Positions 1-7,313 of a DNA stretch of 27,899 bases are shown here, piece by piece (position 1 is the first letter of the stretch; every line of letters begins with the position of its first letter). Source of the stretch: VRUE01 sp040901495. GTDB lineage: Bacteria; Actinomycetota; Thermoleophilia; Solirubrobacterales; 70-9. The notes under the pieces are model-generated. The model made no database searches. It was not told the origin of the DNA and saw only the letters and a list, made by a program, of their open reading frames with translations. The position numbers were made by a program, and so were the translations under genes. The DNA is taken from positions 1 through 27,899 of the forward strand of contig JBBDYO010000041.1 of NCBI GenBank assembly GCA_040901495.1, given 5' to 3'.

Positions 1-16
1 CCTCCCCACCCAAGCT

Positions 17-2098
17 CTAAAAGTGAACGATCGGAATGATCAGGATCGCGACGATGTTCGCGACCTTGATCATCGGGTTAATCGCCGGGCCGGCCGTGTC
101 CTTGTAGGGATCGCCGACCGTGTCGCCGGTCACTGAGGCTTCGTGGGCCGGTGAGCCTTTGCCCCCGTGGGCGCCGTCCTCGATCAGCTTCTTGGCGTTG
201 TCCCAGGCGCCGCCACCGGCGGTCATCGAGATCGCCGCGAAGAGGCCGACAACGATGACGCCAATCAGCAGGCCGCCGAGCGCGTTGACGCTGAACATGC
301 CGACGATCACCGGCACTACGATCGGGATCAGCGAGGGAAGGATCATCTCCTTCTGGGCCGCCGCGGTGACGATCGCGACCGTTTTGCCGTAATCCGGTTT
401 TTCCGTGCCCTCCATGATTCCCGGGTGTTCGCGGAACTGCTGGCGGACCTGTTCGACCACCTGGCCGCCGGCGCGGCCGACCGACTCGATCGCGAAGGCC
501 GCGAACAGGTAGACCATCATGCCGCCGATGATCAGGCCGATAAGAACGTCGGGCGAGGTCAGGTTAAAGAGGCTGTCGATATGGAATCCGGCCGGCTTCT
601 CCTCCTCGAGCTCGCTCTTGAAGGCGGCGAACAGGACCAGCGCGGCGAGAGCCGCCGAGCCGATCGCGTAGCCCTTGGTGACCGCCTTGGTCGTGTTGCC
701 GACCGCATCGAGCGGGTCGGTGACGGCGCGGACGTCGTCGGGCAGGTCGGCCATCTCGGCGATGCCCCCCGCGTTGTCGGTGATCGGCCCGAAGGCGTCG
801 AGGGCGACGATCAGCCCGCAGAGCGAGAGCTGCGCGACGACTGCGACGCCGATCCCGTAGATCCCCGCCAGCTCGTTGGCGCCGAGGATCGCGAACGCCA
901 GGACCAGCGCCGGGGCGGCAGTGGACTGGAAGCCCTGGGCGAGCCCCTGGATGATGTTGGTCGCGTGCCCCGTCTCTGAGGCCTTGGCGATCGACTTCAC
1001 CGGATGGAATCGGGTCGACGTATAAAATTCGGTGATCACGAAGAGCAGTGCCGTCACGGCGACGCCGATCACGGCGCAGAGCCAGAGGTCGGTGACGCTG
1101 ACCGCCGCAGCCGCCGTGTCGAGCACGCCGATCCGCAGCGGCTCGCTCATCAGCCAGTCGGTGATCGGGTAGAAGGCCGCGATCGAGATGATCCCGGAGA
1201 GGATCACGCCCTGGTAGAGGGCGCCCTCGACCCGGTCGGTTTTGGTCCGCACCGCGAGCGCCCCGATGATCGAGGCGATGATCGCGACGCCGCCCAACAC
1301 CAACGGGTAGATCGCGACTTCGCGGGCGAAGTCGCCGTTGAAGGTGAGGACGCCGAGCAGCATCACGGCCACCGTGGTGACAGCGTAGGTCTCGAACAGG
1401 TCGGCGGCCATGCCGGCGCAGTCGCCGACGTTGTCGCCGACGTTGTCGGCGATCACCGCGGGGTTGCGGGGGTCGTCCTCGGGGATCCCCGCCTCGACCT
1501 TGCCGACCAGGTCGGCGCCGACGTCGGCGGCCTTGGTGAAGATGCCACCGCCGAGCCGGGCGAAGACCGAGATCAGCGAGCCGCCGAAGCCGAGGCCGAT
1601 CAACGCGTCGACGGCCTCCTTATCGGTGCTGCCGGTGAGGACCAGGACCCCGTAGTAGCCGGCGACGCCGAGCAGAGCGAGGCCGACGACCAGCAGGCCG
1701 GTGACCGAACCGCCCTTGAAGGCGGCGTCGAGGGCGGGGGGAACGCCGCCGCGGGCCGCCTCGGCAACCCTGCTGTTGGCGCGCACGGAGACGTTCATGC
1801 CGATGAACCCGGTGGCGCCGGAGAGGACGCCGCCGATCACGAAGCCGAGGGCGGTCTTGTAGTCCTGGAGCAGCCAGAGCACGATCGCGATCGGCACCGC
1901 TACTGCGGCGATGATCATGTACTGGCGGTTGAGGTAGGCCTTGGCGCCCTCCTGCACCGCACCCGAGATTTCCTGCATGCGCTCGTTGCCAGGCGACTTG
2001 GCGAGCAAGCGCTGGGTGACGATGAGCCCATAGACAACCGCCGCCCCCGCGCAGACAAGCGCAACGACAACTCCGTAATCGGTCAAAAAGCTGGTCAA
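17..2098 (-). CDS. hppA: Membrane-bound proton-translocating pyrophosphatase, K+-independent type
   Basis: Polytopic membrane enzyme of 693 aa that couples hydrolysis of pyrophosphate to H+ pumping. The family signature DVGADLVGKVE is at residues 192-202, followed by the Asp-rich DNVGDNVGD loop (218-226). A second Asp loop, DNAGGIAEMADLPDD, starts at 441, and a third acidic region with GDTVGDPYKDTAGP lies near the C-terminus. In GNTTKAVTKG (468-476) Lys471 and Thr474 occupy the positions that are Lys/Thr in K+-independent and Ala/Ala in K+-dependent enzymes, so K+ independence is inferred. The start is TTG, supported by GGAGGA about 7 nt upstream. It is the last gene of a long minus-strand string, 63 bp after the carboxylate-amine ligase. 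H+ rather than Na+ as the pumped ion is inferred from subfamily. Confidence 0.96.
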   Translation of the reverse strand: MTSFLTDYGVVVALVCAGAAVVYGLIVTQRLLAKSPGNERMQEISGAVQEGAKAYLNRQYMIIAAVAVPIAIVLWLLQDYKTALGFVIGGVLSGATGFIGMNVSVRANSRVAEAARGGVPPALDAAFKGGSVTGLLVVGLALLGVAGYYGVLVLTGSTDKEAVDALIGLGFGGSLISVFARLGGGIFTKAADVGADLVGKVEAGIPEDDPRNPAVIADNVGDNVGDCAGMAADLFETYAVTTVAVMLLGVLTFNGDFAREVAIYPLVLGGVAIIASIIGALAVRTKTDRVEGALYQGVILSGIISIAAFYPITDWLMSEPLRIGVLDTAAAAVSVTDLWLCAVIGVAVTALLFVITEFYTSTRFHPVKSIAKASETGHATNIIQGLAQGFQSTAAPALVLAFAILGANELAGIYGIGVAVVAQLSLCGLIVALDAFGPITDNAGGIAEMADLPDDVRAVTDPLDAVGNTTKAVTKGYAIGSAALAALVLFAAFKSELEEEKPAGFHIDSLFNLTSPDVLIGLIIGGMMVYLFAAFAIESVGRAGGQVVEQVRQQFREHPGIMEGTEKPDYGKTVAIVTAAAQKEMILPSLIPIVVPVIVGMFSVNALGGLLIGVIVVGLFAAISMTAGGGAWDNAKKLIEDGAHGGKGSPAHEASVTGDTVGDPYKDTAGPAINPMIKVANIVAILIIPIVHF

Positions 2099-2161
2099 GT
2101 TGATTCCTCCGGCTGGTTTTAGCGGCGCGGGAGTCTATATGGGGGCGCGGCGAAAGCGCCT

Positions 2162-3319
2162 TTACGCCGCTTGTTTCGCCTCTGTGTAGGTCCGCTGGGT
2201 CTCGGCTACGGCGTCGCGGTAGATGTCCTCGATCGCTGTCCCCGCCTCGAAGGCCTCGCGCGCCCGCTGGGCGCCGTTGCGGTCCGGAAGCTCGACCTCC
2301 AGGCCGAGCTGGGAGCGGGCCGGCTCGGTCCAAGCGAGCAGCTCCTCCAGCACCGCACGGGCGTCGACCTCGGCGCCGCGACGGAAATCGATCAGCTTGC
2401 CGCTCATCCCGTAGCGAATCGCCCGCCACAGGTTCTCCTCGATCTCCCGATCCTCGAGTGGGGCGCCACGCCCTTCGTAGCCGTGCTCGTCGTACTCAAG
2501 GGCGGCCTGGGCGATGCAGGCGGCGATCAGCCCGGCAAGGGCAAACGACTCCTCGCCCCGGGTCTGGGCGTCGCAGATCCGCACCTCGACGGTCCCGAAG
2601 GAGTGATGGGGCCGAACGCTCCACCAGAGCTGGGTCGACTCGACGACGGTGCCGGTCCGCTCGAGCATCCCGACGAACTCCGCGTAGCGGTCCCAGTCGC
2701 GAAACTGGCTGGGCACCCCGCAGCGCGGGAAAGTGCGGGTGAAGATCTCGGTGCGCACCGTGTGCAGGCCGGTGTCGCGCCGGTCGAGGAACGGCGAGTT
2801 GGCCGAGACCGCGAGCAGCAGCGGCAGCAGCTCGCGCATCCAGTCGCAGACCGCGATCGCCCGGTCGGCGCCGCGCACGCCCATGTGGACGTGCATGCTC
2901 CAGGTGTTGTTGCGCTGGGCAACCCAGCCCAGTTCCTCCCGAAGCCGGTTGTAGTGGGGCGTGTCGATGATCCGCTGGTCGAGGTAGTTGGCCCAGGGAT
3001 GGGTTCCGGTCGCTCCCAGCGCCAGGCCCATCCCGGAGACGAGCTCGAACAGCCGCGCCCGCCGCTTGCGCTGCTTCTCCATCGCCTCGGCGAAGGTCTC
3101 CGAGCGCCCGGAGCGGATCTCGACCTCCGATGCGATCAGCTCGCCGGCCGCCGATTCCGCGAGGAGCTCGTCCTTCTGGCAGGCGGCGTAGACGTCCTCG
3201 AAGCGATGCTCCAGCTCCAGCGTGGCCGGGTCGAGGATCGCGAACTCCTCCTCGAGGCCGATCGTGAAGTCGGTGGAGGACTCGAATCTCTCGCGGACGA
3301 GGTCGAGATCGAGGGACAA
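2162..3319 (-). CDS. Glutamate-cysteine ligase type 2 / YbdK-family carboxylate-amine ligase
   Basis: Protein of 385 aa, about the usual length for the GCS2 (YbdK/EgtA-like) family of ATP-dependent carboxylate-amine ligases. Visible motifs are GLEEEF (residues 21-26, N-terminal metal/substrate site), GTHPWANY (105-112) and SMHVHMGV (141-148). The family can form gamma-glutamylcysteine, but many bacterial members have other or unknown substrates, so the exact reaction is not established here. The TTG start lies 4 nt after the rex stop codon without a clear Shine-Dalgarno, suggesting translational coupling; no ATG is available before the first motif. Its place after a glutaredoxin-like gene and rex is consistent with thiol/redox metabolism. 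Confidence 0.85.
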   Translation of the reverse strand: MSLDLDLVRERFESSTDFTIGLEEEFAILDPATLELEHRFEDVYAACQKDELLAESAAGELIASEVEIRSGRSETFAEAMEKQRKRRARLFELVSGMGLALGATGTHPWANYLDQRIIDTPHYNRLREELGWVAQRNNTWSMHVHMGVRGADRAIAVCDWMRELLPLLLAVSANSPFLDRRDTGLHTVRTEIFTRTFPRCGVPSQFRDWDRYAEFVGMLERTGTVVESTQLWWSVRPHHSFGTVEVRICDAQTRGEESFALAGLIAACIAQAALEYDEHGYEGRGAPLEDREIEENLWRAIRYGMSGKLIDFRRGAEVDARAVLEELLAWTEPARSQLGLEVELPDRNGAQRAREAFEAGTAIEDIYRDAVAETQRTYTEAKQAA

Positions 3320-3323
3320 GGAC

Positions 3324-3965
3324 TCAGGCCAGGTAGAAGTAGAGCGCGTAGAGCAGGTCGACTGCGGGGCTCGACGTGTGAACGGTCACCTCGGGCGGCA
3401 CCTGGAGGAGCTGCTCGGAGTAGTTGAAGATGATCGTGACGCCTGCCTTGACCAGCCGGTCGGCCACCTCCTGGGCGGCGGCGGCGGGAACGGCGAGGAC
3501 GCCGACCACGATCTCCTCTTCGGCGACGACCTCCTGCAACTCGCCGAGGTCGCGCACGCGCAGGTCGCCGATCTGACTGCCGACGACGGAGGGGTCGACG
3601 TCGAACACGGCCACGACCTGGAAGCCGTGGTCGGCGAAGATCGCCGAGCTGGCGATCGCCTGGCCGAGGTTGCCGGCGCCGAAGAGGGCGATGTTGTGCT
3701 GACCGGAGGTGCGGAGGATCTTGCGGATCTCCGAGACCAGCGATTCGACGTTGTAGCCGACCCCGCGCTTGCCGAACTTGCCGAAGCCGGAGAGGTCGCG
3801 GCGGATCTGGGTCGGGTTGATGTGCGTGTAGTCGGAGAGTTCCTGCGAGGAGATCGTCTCCCGCCCCATCTTCCGCGCCTGGGTGAGGACCTGGAGGTAG
3901 CGGGAAAGGCGCGCCGCAACGCCGAGCGACAGCCGCTCGCCGTCCACGATCAGCTCATCGGACAC
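3324..3965 (-). CDS. rex: Redox-sensing transcriptional repressor Rex
   Basis: Cytosolic NADH/NAD+ sensor of about 213 aa. The N-terminal winged helix includes SRYLQVL and the recognition segment INPTQIRRDLSGFGKFGKRGVGYNV (from residue 49), the hallmark of Rex. A Rossmann fold follows with ALFGAGNLGQAI (GxGxxG at 96-101), and the C-terminal dimerisation helix carries LYALYFYL. In this family NADH binding releases DNA. I chose GTG at 3965 because GGAGGGG lies 6 nt upstream and the codon follows the glutaredoxin stop by one base. An ATG at 3995, with a weaker G-rich leader and a 29-nt overlap with the previous gene, is the alternative. No classical Rex operator was found in the window. Confidence 0.93.
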   Translation of the reverse strand: MSDELIVDGERLSLGVAARLSRYLQVLTQARKMGRETISSQELSDYTHINPTQIRRDLSGFGKFGKRGVGYNVESLVSEIRKILRTSGQHNIALFGAGNLGQAIASSAIFADHGFQVVAVFDVDPSVVGSQIGDLRVRDLGELQEVVAEEEIVVGVLAVPAAAAQEVADRLVKAGVTIIFNYSEQLLQVPPEVTVHTSSPAVDLLYALYFYLA

Positions 3966-3966
3966 T

Positions 3967-4242
3967 TCATGCCCCTCCACCGCCTGCTGAGTCATCGACC
4001 CCCACAGTATCGAGCCGCGCCCGAAGAGCGTCCGGCTCGAAGACCAGCTCCGAGACGACCTCGCCGTCCAGCTCGACCACGGGGATCCGCTCGAGCAGGC
4101 GTCGCAGCAACAGCTCGTCGCTCTCGATGTCGACCTCCCGCAGCACGAAGCGATAGCCCTCGGCATGGAGCGCGACAATCGCCTCGAGCGCTTCCGTGCA
4201 GAGATGGCAATCGGGACGCGAGTAGAGGACGACCTCCTTCAC
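3967..4242 (-). CDS. Glutaredoxin-like thioredoxin-fold protein (DUF836-type)
   Basis: Small thioredoxin-fold protein of 91 aa. It opens with a beta strand and a CxxC redox centre, RPDCHLC (Cys12 and Cys15), and has the cis-proline segment ERIPVVELDGEVV expected of glutaredoxin-like proteins. A Gly-rich tail ends the protein. It probably reduces disulfides, but its thiol partner cannot be read from sequence. The GTG start overlaps the tsaD stop by 4 nt (GTGA), and its stop is one base from the preferred rex start, so it is tightly coupled to both. Next to rex, a role in redox homeostasis is a reasonable inference. Confidence 0.85.
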   Translation of the reverse strand: MKEVVLYSRPDCHLCTEALEAIVALHAEGYRFVLREVDIESDELLLRRLLERIPVVELDGEVVSELVFEPDALRARLDTVGVDDSAGGGGA

Positions 4243-5252
4243 GCCACCGCTGCCTCACCGCTGGCAAAGGCGTCGTAGGCGAGGTAGTCCGGGTAGGCCA
4301 GCGTGGGAGCGAAGCGAGCGGCGGAGGCGATCATCGCCGCGTTGTCGGTGCAGAGCTCCATCGGGACCAGCTTCAGTCGCACACCCCGCCGCTCGCACAC
4401 CGACGCCACCGCCTCGCGCAGCGCGGTGTTGGCGGCGACCCCGCCGCCCAGGGCCACAGCCTCCCAGTCACCGCCGCGCAGCGCCCGCTCCAGCTTCGCG
4501 ACAAGCTGGCCGACCGCGGCCGCCTGGAAGCTCGCCGCCAGGTCGGCGCCGCGCTCCGCCACGCCGTCGGGCCCAAGGTCACGGCAGCGGTAGGCCAGCG
4601 CCGTCTTCAGCCCGCTGAAGCTGAAGTCGAGACCGGGGTCGCGGGCCATCGCAACCGGCAGGTCGAAGGCCTCGGGATCCCCCCCGACTGCAAGCCGCTC
4701 CAGGGCCGGGCCGCCCGGGTAGCCCAGCCCGAGCAGGCGAGCGACCTTGTCGAACGCCTCCCCCGCGGCATCGTCGAGCGTCTGCCCGAGGACCTCGTGG
4801 CCGTTGTGGTCGCGAACCGCCGCCAGCAGGGTGTGCCCGCCACTCGCCACCAGGCAGAGGAAGGGCGGCTCCAGCGGCTCGGGCTCGAGGAAGTTCGCCG
4901 CGACATGTCCCTGAAGATGGTTGACCGGGATCAGCGGCAGGCGGCGCGGCGCGGCAATCGCCTTGGCGGTGCTCATCCCAACCAGGAGGGCTCCGATCAA
5001 GCCCGGGCCCACGGTGACGGCCACAGCCTCGATGTCGTCAAGCGACACCTCGGCTTCGGCCAGGGTCGCCTCGACGATCGGCACGGCCAGCTCGAGGTGG
5101 TGCCTGGAGGCGACCTCCGGGACGATGCCCCCGAAGCGCGAATGGGCCTCCGCCTGGGAGGAGATCGTGTTGGCGAGGATCCGCGCCCCGTCGACGACGG
5201 CAACGCAGGTGTCGTCGCACGAGGTCTCGATGGCGAGGATCAATCCAGCCAC
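4239..5252 (-). CDS. tsaD: tRNA N6-threonylcarbamoyladenosine transferase TsaD
   Basis: Catalytic subunit of t6A37 tRNA modification (ASKHA/Kae1 fold, 337 aa). It transfers the threonylcarbamoyl group from threonylcarbamoyl-AMP to A37 of ANN-decoding tRNAs, together with TsaB and TsaE. Seen in sequence: N-terminal ILAIETSCDDT, metal-binding NHLQGH (His112 and His116), VASGGHTLL (from 135), TLDDAAGEAFDKVARLLGLGYPGG, DFSFSGLKT, ALGGGVAANTALR and the C-terminal metal Asp303 in CTDNAAM. GTG is used as start and overlaps the rimI end by 13 nt; a TTG ten bases downstream is possible but would trim the first beta strand. tsaB and tsaE lie in the same string; tsaC was not seen. Confidence 0.97.
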   Translation of the reverse strand: MAGLILAIETSCDDTCVAVVDGARILANTISSQAEAHSRFGGIVPEVASRHHLELAVPIVEATLAEAEVSLDDIEAVAVTVGPGLIGALLVGMSTAKAIAAPRRLPLIPVNHLQGHVAANFLEPEPLEPPFLCLVASGGHTLLAAVRDHNGHEVLGQTLDDAAGEAFDKVARLLGLGYPGGPALERLAVGGDPEAFDLPVAMARDPGLDFSFSGLKTALAYRCRDLGPDGVAERGADLAASFQAAAVGQLVAKLERALRGGDWEAVALGGGVAANTALREAVASVCERRGVRLKLVPMELCTDNAAMIASAARFAPTLAYPDYLAYDAFASGEAAVA

Positions 5253-5659
5253 ATGATCAGAGCGTCCTCGCCGTTGTCCTGGTAGTAGCGAGGGCGCACA
5301 CCCGCGGAGCGAAAGCCGAGGTTCTCGTACATCGCGATCGCCTCGCGGTTGGAGACCCGCACCTCGAGAGTGAGCGGCAACCCCCTCCCAGACTCCTCGA
5401 CGAGCCGCGCAATCAGGCGGCTGGCGATCCCCATCCGGCGCCGCTCGGGCGTCACCGCGACGTTCATCAGGTGCCAGGTCTGGTCATACCGGGAGCACAC
5501 CAGGTAGCCGAGCAGCTCGTCCCCCTCGATTGCCGCCAGGCAGATGCCGGAGGGCTTGGAGAGCTCGAGCACGAACATCGCCAGCGACCAGGGCGTCGGG
5601 AAGGAGCGGCGCTCGATCGAGATGACCGCGGGCAGATCGCTGTAGGCGAGGCGCCGCAT
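5240..5659 (-). CDS. rimI: Ribosomal protein S18 alanine N-acetyltransferase-like GNAT
   Basis: GNAT-fold N-acetyltransferase of 139 aa. The opening MRRLAYSDLPAV and the IERRSFPTPWS segment are typical of RimI. The acetyl-CoA-binding loop is PERRRMGIASRLI (Q/RxxGxG/A type), followed by LEVRVSNREAIAMYENLGF and the C-terminal RPRYYQDNGEDALIMWL, the usual RimI end. RimI acetylates the N-terminal alanine of ribosomal protein S18 in E. coli; in actinobacteria the range may be wider. I start it at ATG 5659, 19 nt after the tsaB stop, because the family begins just before this domain. A longer frame to 5725 would overlap tsaB by 47 nt. Location between tsaB and tsaD is a common bacterial arrangement. 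Confidence 0.93.
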   Translation of the reverse strand: MRRLAYSDLPAVISIERRSFPTPWSLAMFVLELSKPSGICLAAIEGDELLGYLVCSRYDQTWHLMNVAVTPERRRMGIASRLIARLVEESGRGLPLTLEVRVSNREAIAMYENLGFRSAGVRPRYYQDNGEDALIMWLD

Positions 5660-5678
5660 GAGCGGCTCGCCGGTCGCC

Positions 5679-6428
5679 TCATTTGGCTGTTTGGGAAGTG
5701 TCTCGCTCACGCCAGCGCTGCGCATCGGGGGGTCTTAGGTAAATCGGAGCGGCTGGCTCAGGCTCGTCGCCACTTGTCCCGGTCGCCGCGAGGGCGCAGA
5801 TGTGCCGCGCGGCGATCCTATGCACGGGGTCAACGTCCTCCGGAACCTCGACGCCCCGGTCCGCCAACTCACGCCGAAATCGTACCGCCCCCGACCCGGC
5901 GGCCAGCGGGGGCTCCGCCAGCCCAGCCACCCGCTCGGCGAGCGCCGCGGGAGGGCTGACCAGCGGCTCCCAGAGCCGCTCCCCGTTCGGCCCGTAGAGC
6001 GCCGCGAACACCTCGCCCCGCCTCGCGTCGATGACCGCGAGTCGGCTCGCCCCGCCGGCGACCTCGCCGAGGGCCGCGCCAAACGCGTCCAGGGTGCAGA
6101 CGCCCCGGACCGGCAGGCCGCAGCTGAGTCCCAGCGCCTTGGCCGTGGACATACCGACCCTCAAGCCGGTGAACGACCCCGGCCCCATCCCGACGGCGAT
6201 CGCACCGATCGACCCCCAGCCGCCGCCCTCGGGCACCGCCCGCTCGATCTCCCCGAGCAGCGCCGTCGTGTGCAGCGGCCCACCCTTCTCAGAGAGGCCG
6301 AGCAGCGACTCGTGGAGAACTTCACCGCCCCGCGCGACACAGACAGCCGTGTCCTCGGTGGCGGTGTCGAACCCGACGACGGCCAGCTCGGAACCGGGCC
6401 GCGGGTCGGCGCCAGCTGCCGCGCTCAC
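5679..6428 (-). CDS. tsaB: t6A biosynthesis protein TsaB
   Basis: Non-catalytic ASKHA-fold paralogue of TsaD (249 aa) that scaffolds the TsaB-TsaD-TsaE complex. The N-terminal LAVVGFDTATEDTAVCVA and the VGMGPGSFTGLRVGMSTAKALG helix-strand core (around residues 79-100) are diagnostic. LAVIDARRGEVFAALY follows, and the C-terminal half is shorter than in TsaD and lacks the HxxxH metal motif. A Pro/Gly-rich N-terminal extension of about 14 residues precedes the domain. The start is GTG 6428, overlapping the previous stop by 4 nt (GTGA). Three of the four t6A genes are thus in one string. Confidence 0.95.
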   Translation of the reverse strand: MSAAAGADPRPGSELAVVGFDTATEDTAVCVARGGEVLHESLLGLSEKGGPLHTTALLGEIERAVPEGGGWGSIGAIAVGMGPGSFTGLRVGMSTAKALGLSCGLPVRGVCTLDAFGAALGEVAGGASRLAVIDARRGEVFAALYGPNGERLWEPLVSPPAALAERVAGLAEPPLAAGSGAVRFRRELADRGVEVPEDVDPVHRIAARHICALAATGTSGDEPEPAAPIYLRPPDAQRWRERDTSQTAK

Positions 6429-6802
6429 TCAGTTACAACGAACTCGAACGCCCCGACCCGTTTGCCTTTCACGAACCAGGTCACCTTGTGCTCGCCCGGG
6501 ATGTTCGAGGTGATCTTGTTCACGTAGAGCGTTCCTTCTGTCGCTTCCTGTTTCGGCGCGCAGAGGTTTTTTTTGGTCGGGAATTTGACGCAGACCGTGT
6601 AGAGGACATCGGCTTCGTTGCTGCGGAAGAAGGCGCCCTTTTTCCGGCCCTTCTGACAGCTGTGGGCGGCCTTCGCTTTCTGGGAGAGCCCGCAGGCGAC
6701 GTAGTGGTCGTACGCGGGGGCTTTTTTCGCGGAGGCAGGCACCACGCTCGCCAATAGCGCAACCCCGATCAAAATCGCAATTAGGGTTGAAAGTCGCTTC
6801 AT
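6425..6802 (-). CDS. Small secreted four-cysteine protein of unknown function
   Basis: I do not recognise this 125-aa protein. It has a clear signal peptide: basic MKR, hydrophobic residues 5-20, and an ASA-K cleavage site near residue 25. The mature part is basic and has exactly four cysteines (Cys37, Cys49, Cys71, Cys81), which could form two disulfides outside the cell. The C-terminal half (TLYVNKITSN to FEFVV) reads like alternating beta strands of an Ig-like domain. The ATG has a strong AAGGAGGA about 10 nt upstream, unlike its weakly initiated neighbours. Its stop overlaps the tsaB start (GTGA), placing an exported protein between two cytosolic t6A genes. Confidence 0.8.
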   Translation of the reverse strand: MKRLSTLIAILIGVALLASVVPASAKKAPAYDHYVACGLSQKAKAAHSCQKGRKKGAFFRSNEADVLYTVCVKFPTKKNLCAPKQEATEGTLYVNKITSNIPGEHKVTWFVKGKRVGAFEFVVTE

Positions 6803-6878
6803 GGGGGCGTGTTCCTCCTTGAGTAAAAAAAAGTTACGCGGACGATGCTACAGGCAAGGTTCTTGCTCCGAAACACAG

Positions 6879-7313
6879 CTATTTGCGACTAGGTGCGGCC
6901 ACCGTTTCGATTGTGCGGTTGTCGTCGCCACCGTGGGCCAGCCGCACCTCCAGCACGGTTCGCCCGGCAAGCTCTGGCTCCGCCAGCGCCGGCCACTCGA
7001 TGAAGGCGACCGAGTCGGCCCCGAGGTAGTCGGCGAGGAGCGCCGGATCCTCGCTCTCCAGATCGCCCAGCCTGTAGAGGTCAAGGTGGGAGACCGGGAG
7101 ACGGCCCCGGTAGCGATGGCCGATCGTGAAGGTCGGCGACGTCACGGGCCCCTTGACTCCCAGCGCGCGGCAGGCGCCTCGGATCAACGTAGTCTTCCCC
7201 GCCCCGACCTCGCCGCTGACGATGACCACGTCCCCGGGCTCGAGGCGTTCGGCGATCTGCGCCCCGAGCGCTTCGGTCTCGGCAGCTGACCGGCTGGCGA
7301 GGCGCTGGGTCAA
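6879..7313 (-). CDS. tsaE: t6A biosynthesis ATPase TsaE
   Basis: P-loop ATPase of 144 aa that works with TsaB and TsaD in threonylcarbamoylation of tRNA. The Walker A motif is GEVGAGKTT (34-42), followed by the family blocks SPTFTIGHRYRG (59-70), HLDLYRLGD (76-84) and FIEWP near residue 109. The start is TTG in a TTGA overlap with the stop of the uracil-DNA glycosylase gene, with no evident Shine-Dalgarno, so translational coupling is likely. A 76-bp gap then separates it from the secreted-protein gene, the largest gap in this part of the string. Confidence 0.94.
   Translation of the reverse strand: MTQRLASRSAAETEALGAQIAERLEPGDVVIVSGEVGAGKTTLIRGACRALGVKGPVTSPTFTIGHRYRGRLPVSHLDLYRLGDLESEDPALLADYLGADSVAFIEWPALAEPELAGRTVLEVRLAHGGDDNRTIETVAAPSRK

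Noticed and set aside
2147..2170. GCGGCG/CGCCGC hairpin between the ligase gene and hppA as a terminator
   Set aside because: The 6-bp stem overlaps the ligase stop, has a 12-nt loop and no T-run; a competing inner stem exists. Too weak to call.
1004..5285. Long plus-strand open frames (372, 418 and 687 codons) opposite hppA, the ligase, rex and tsaD
   Set aside because: They mirror strongly conserved minus-strand genes, have Asp/Arg/Gly-biased composition and no domains; they are high-GC antisense frames.
6825..6866. GCAAG/CTTGC hairpin (6854-6866) and T8 (6825-6832, minus) as a terminator between tsaE and the secreted-protein gene
   Set aside because: The hairpin and the T-run are separated by 21 nt, so it is not an intrinsic terminator; the T-run also sits directly before the next ribosome site.
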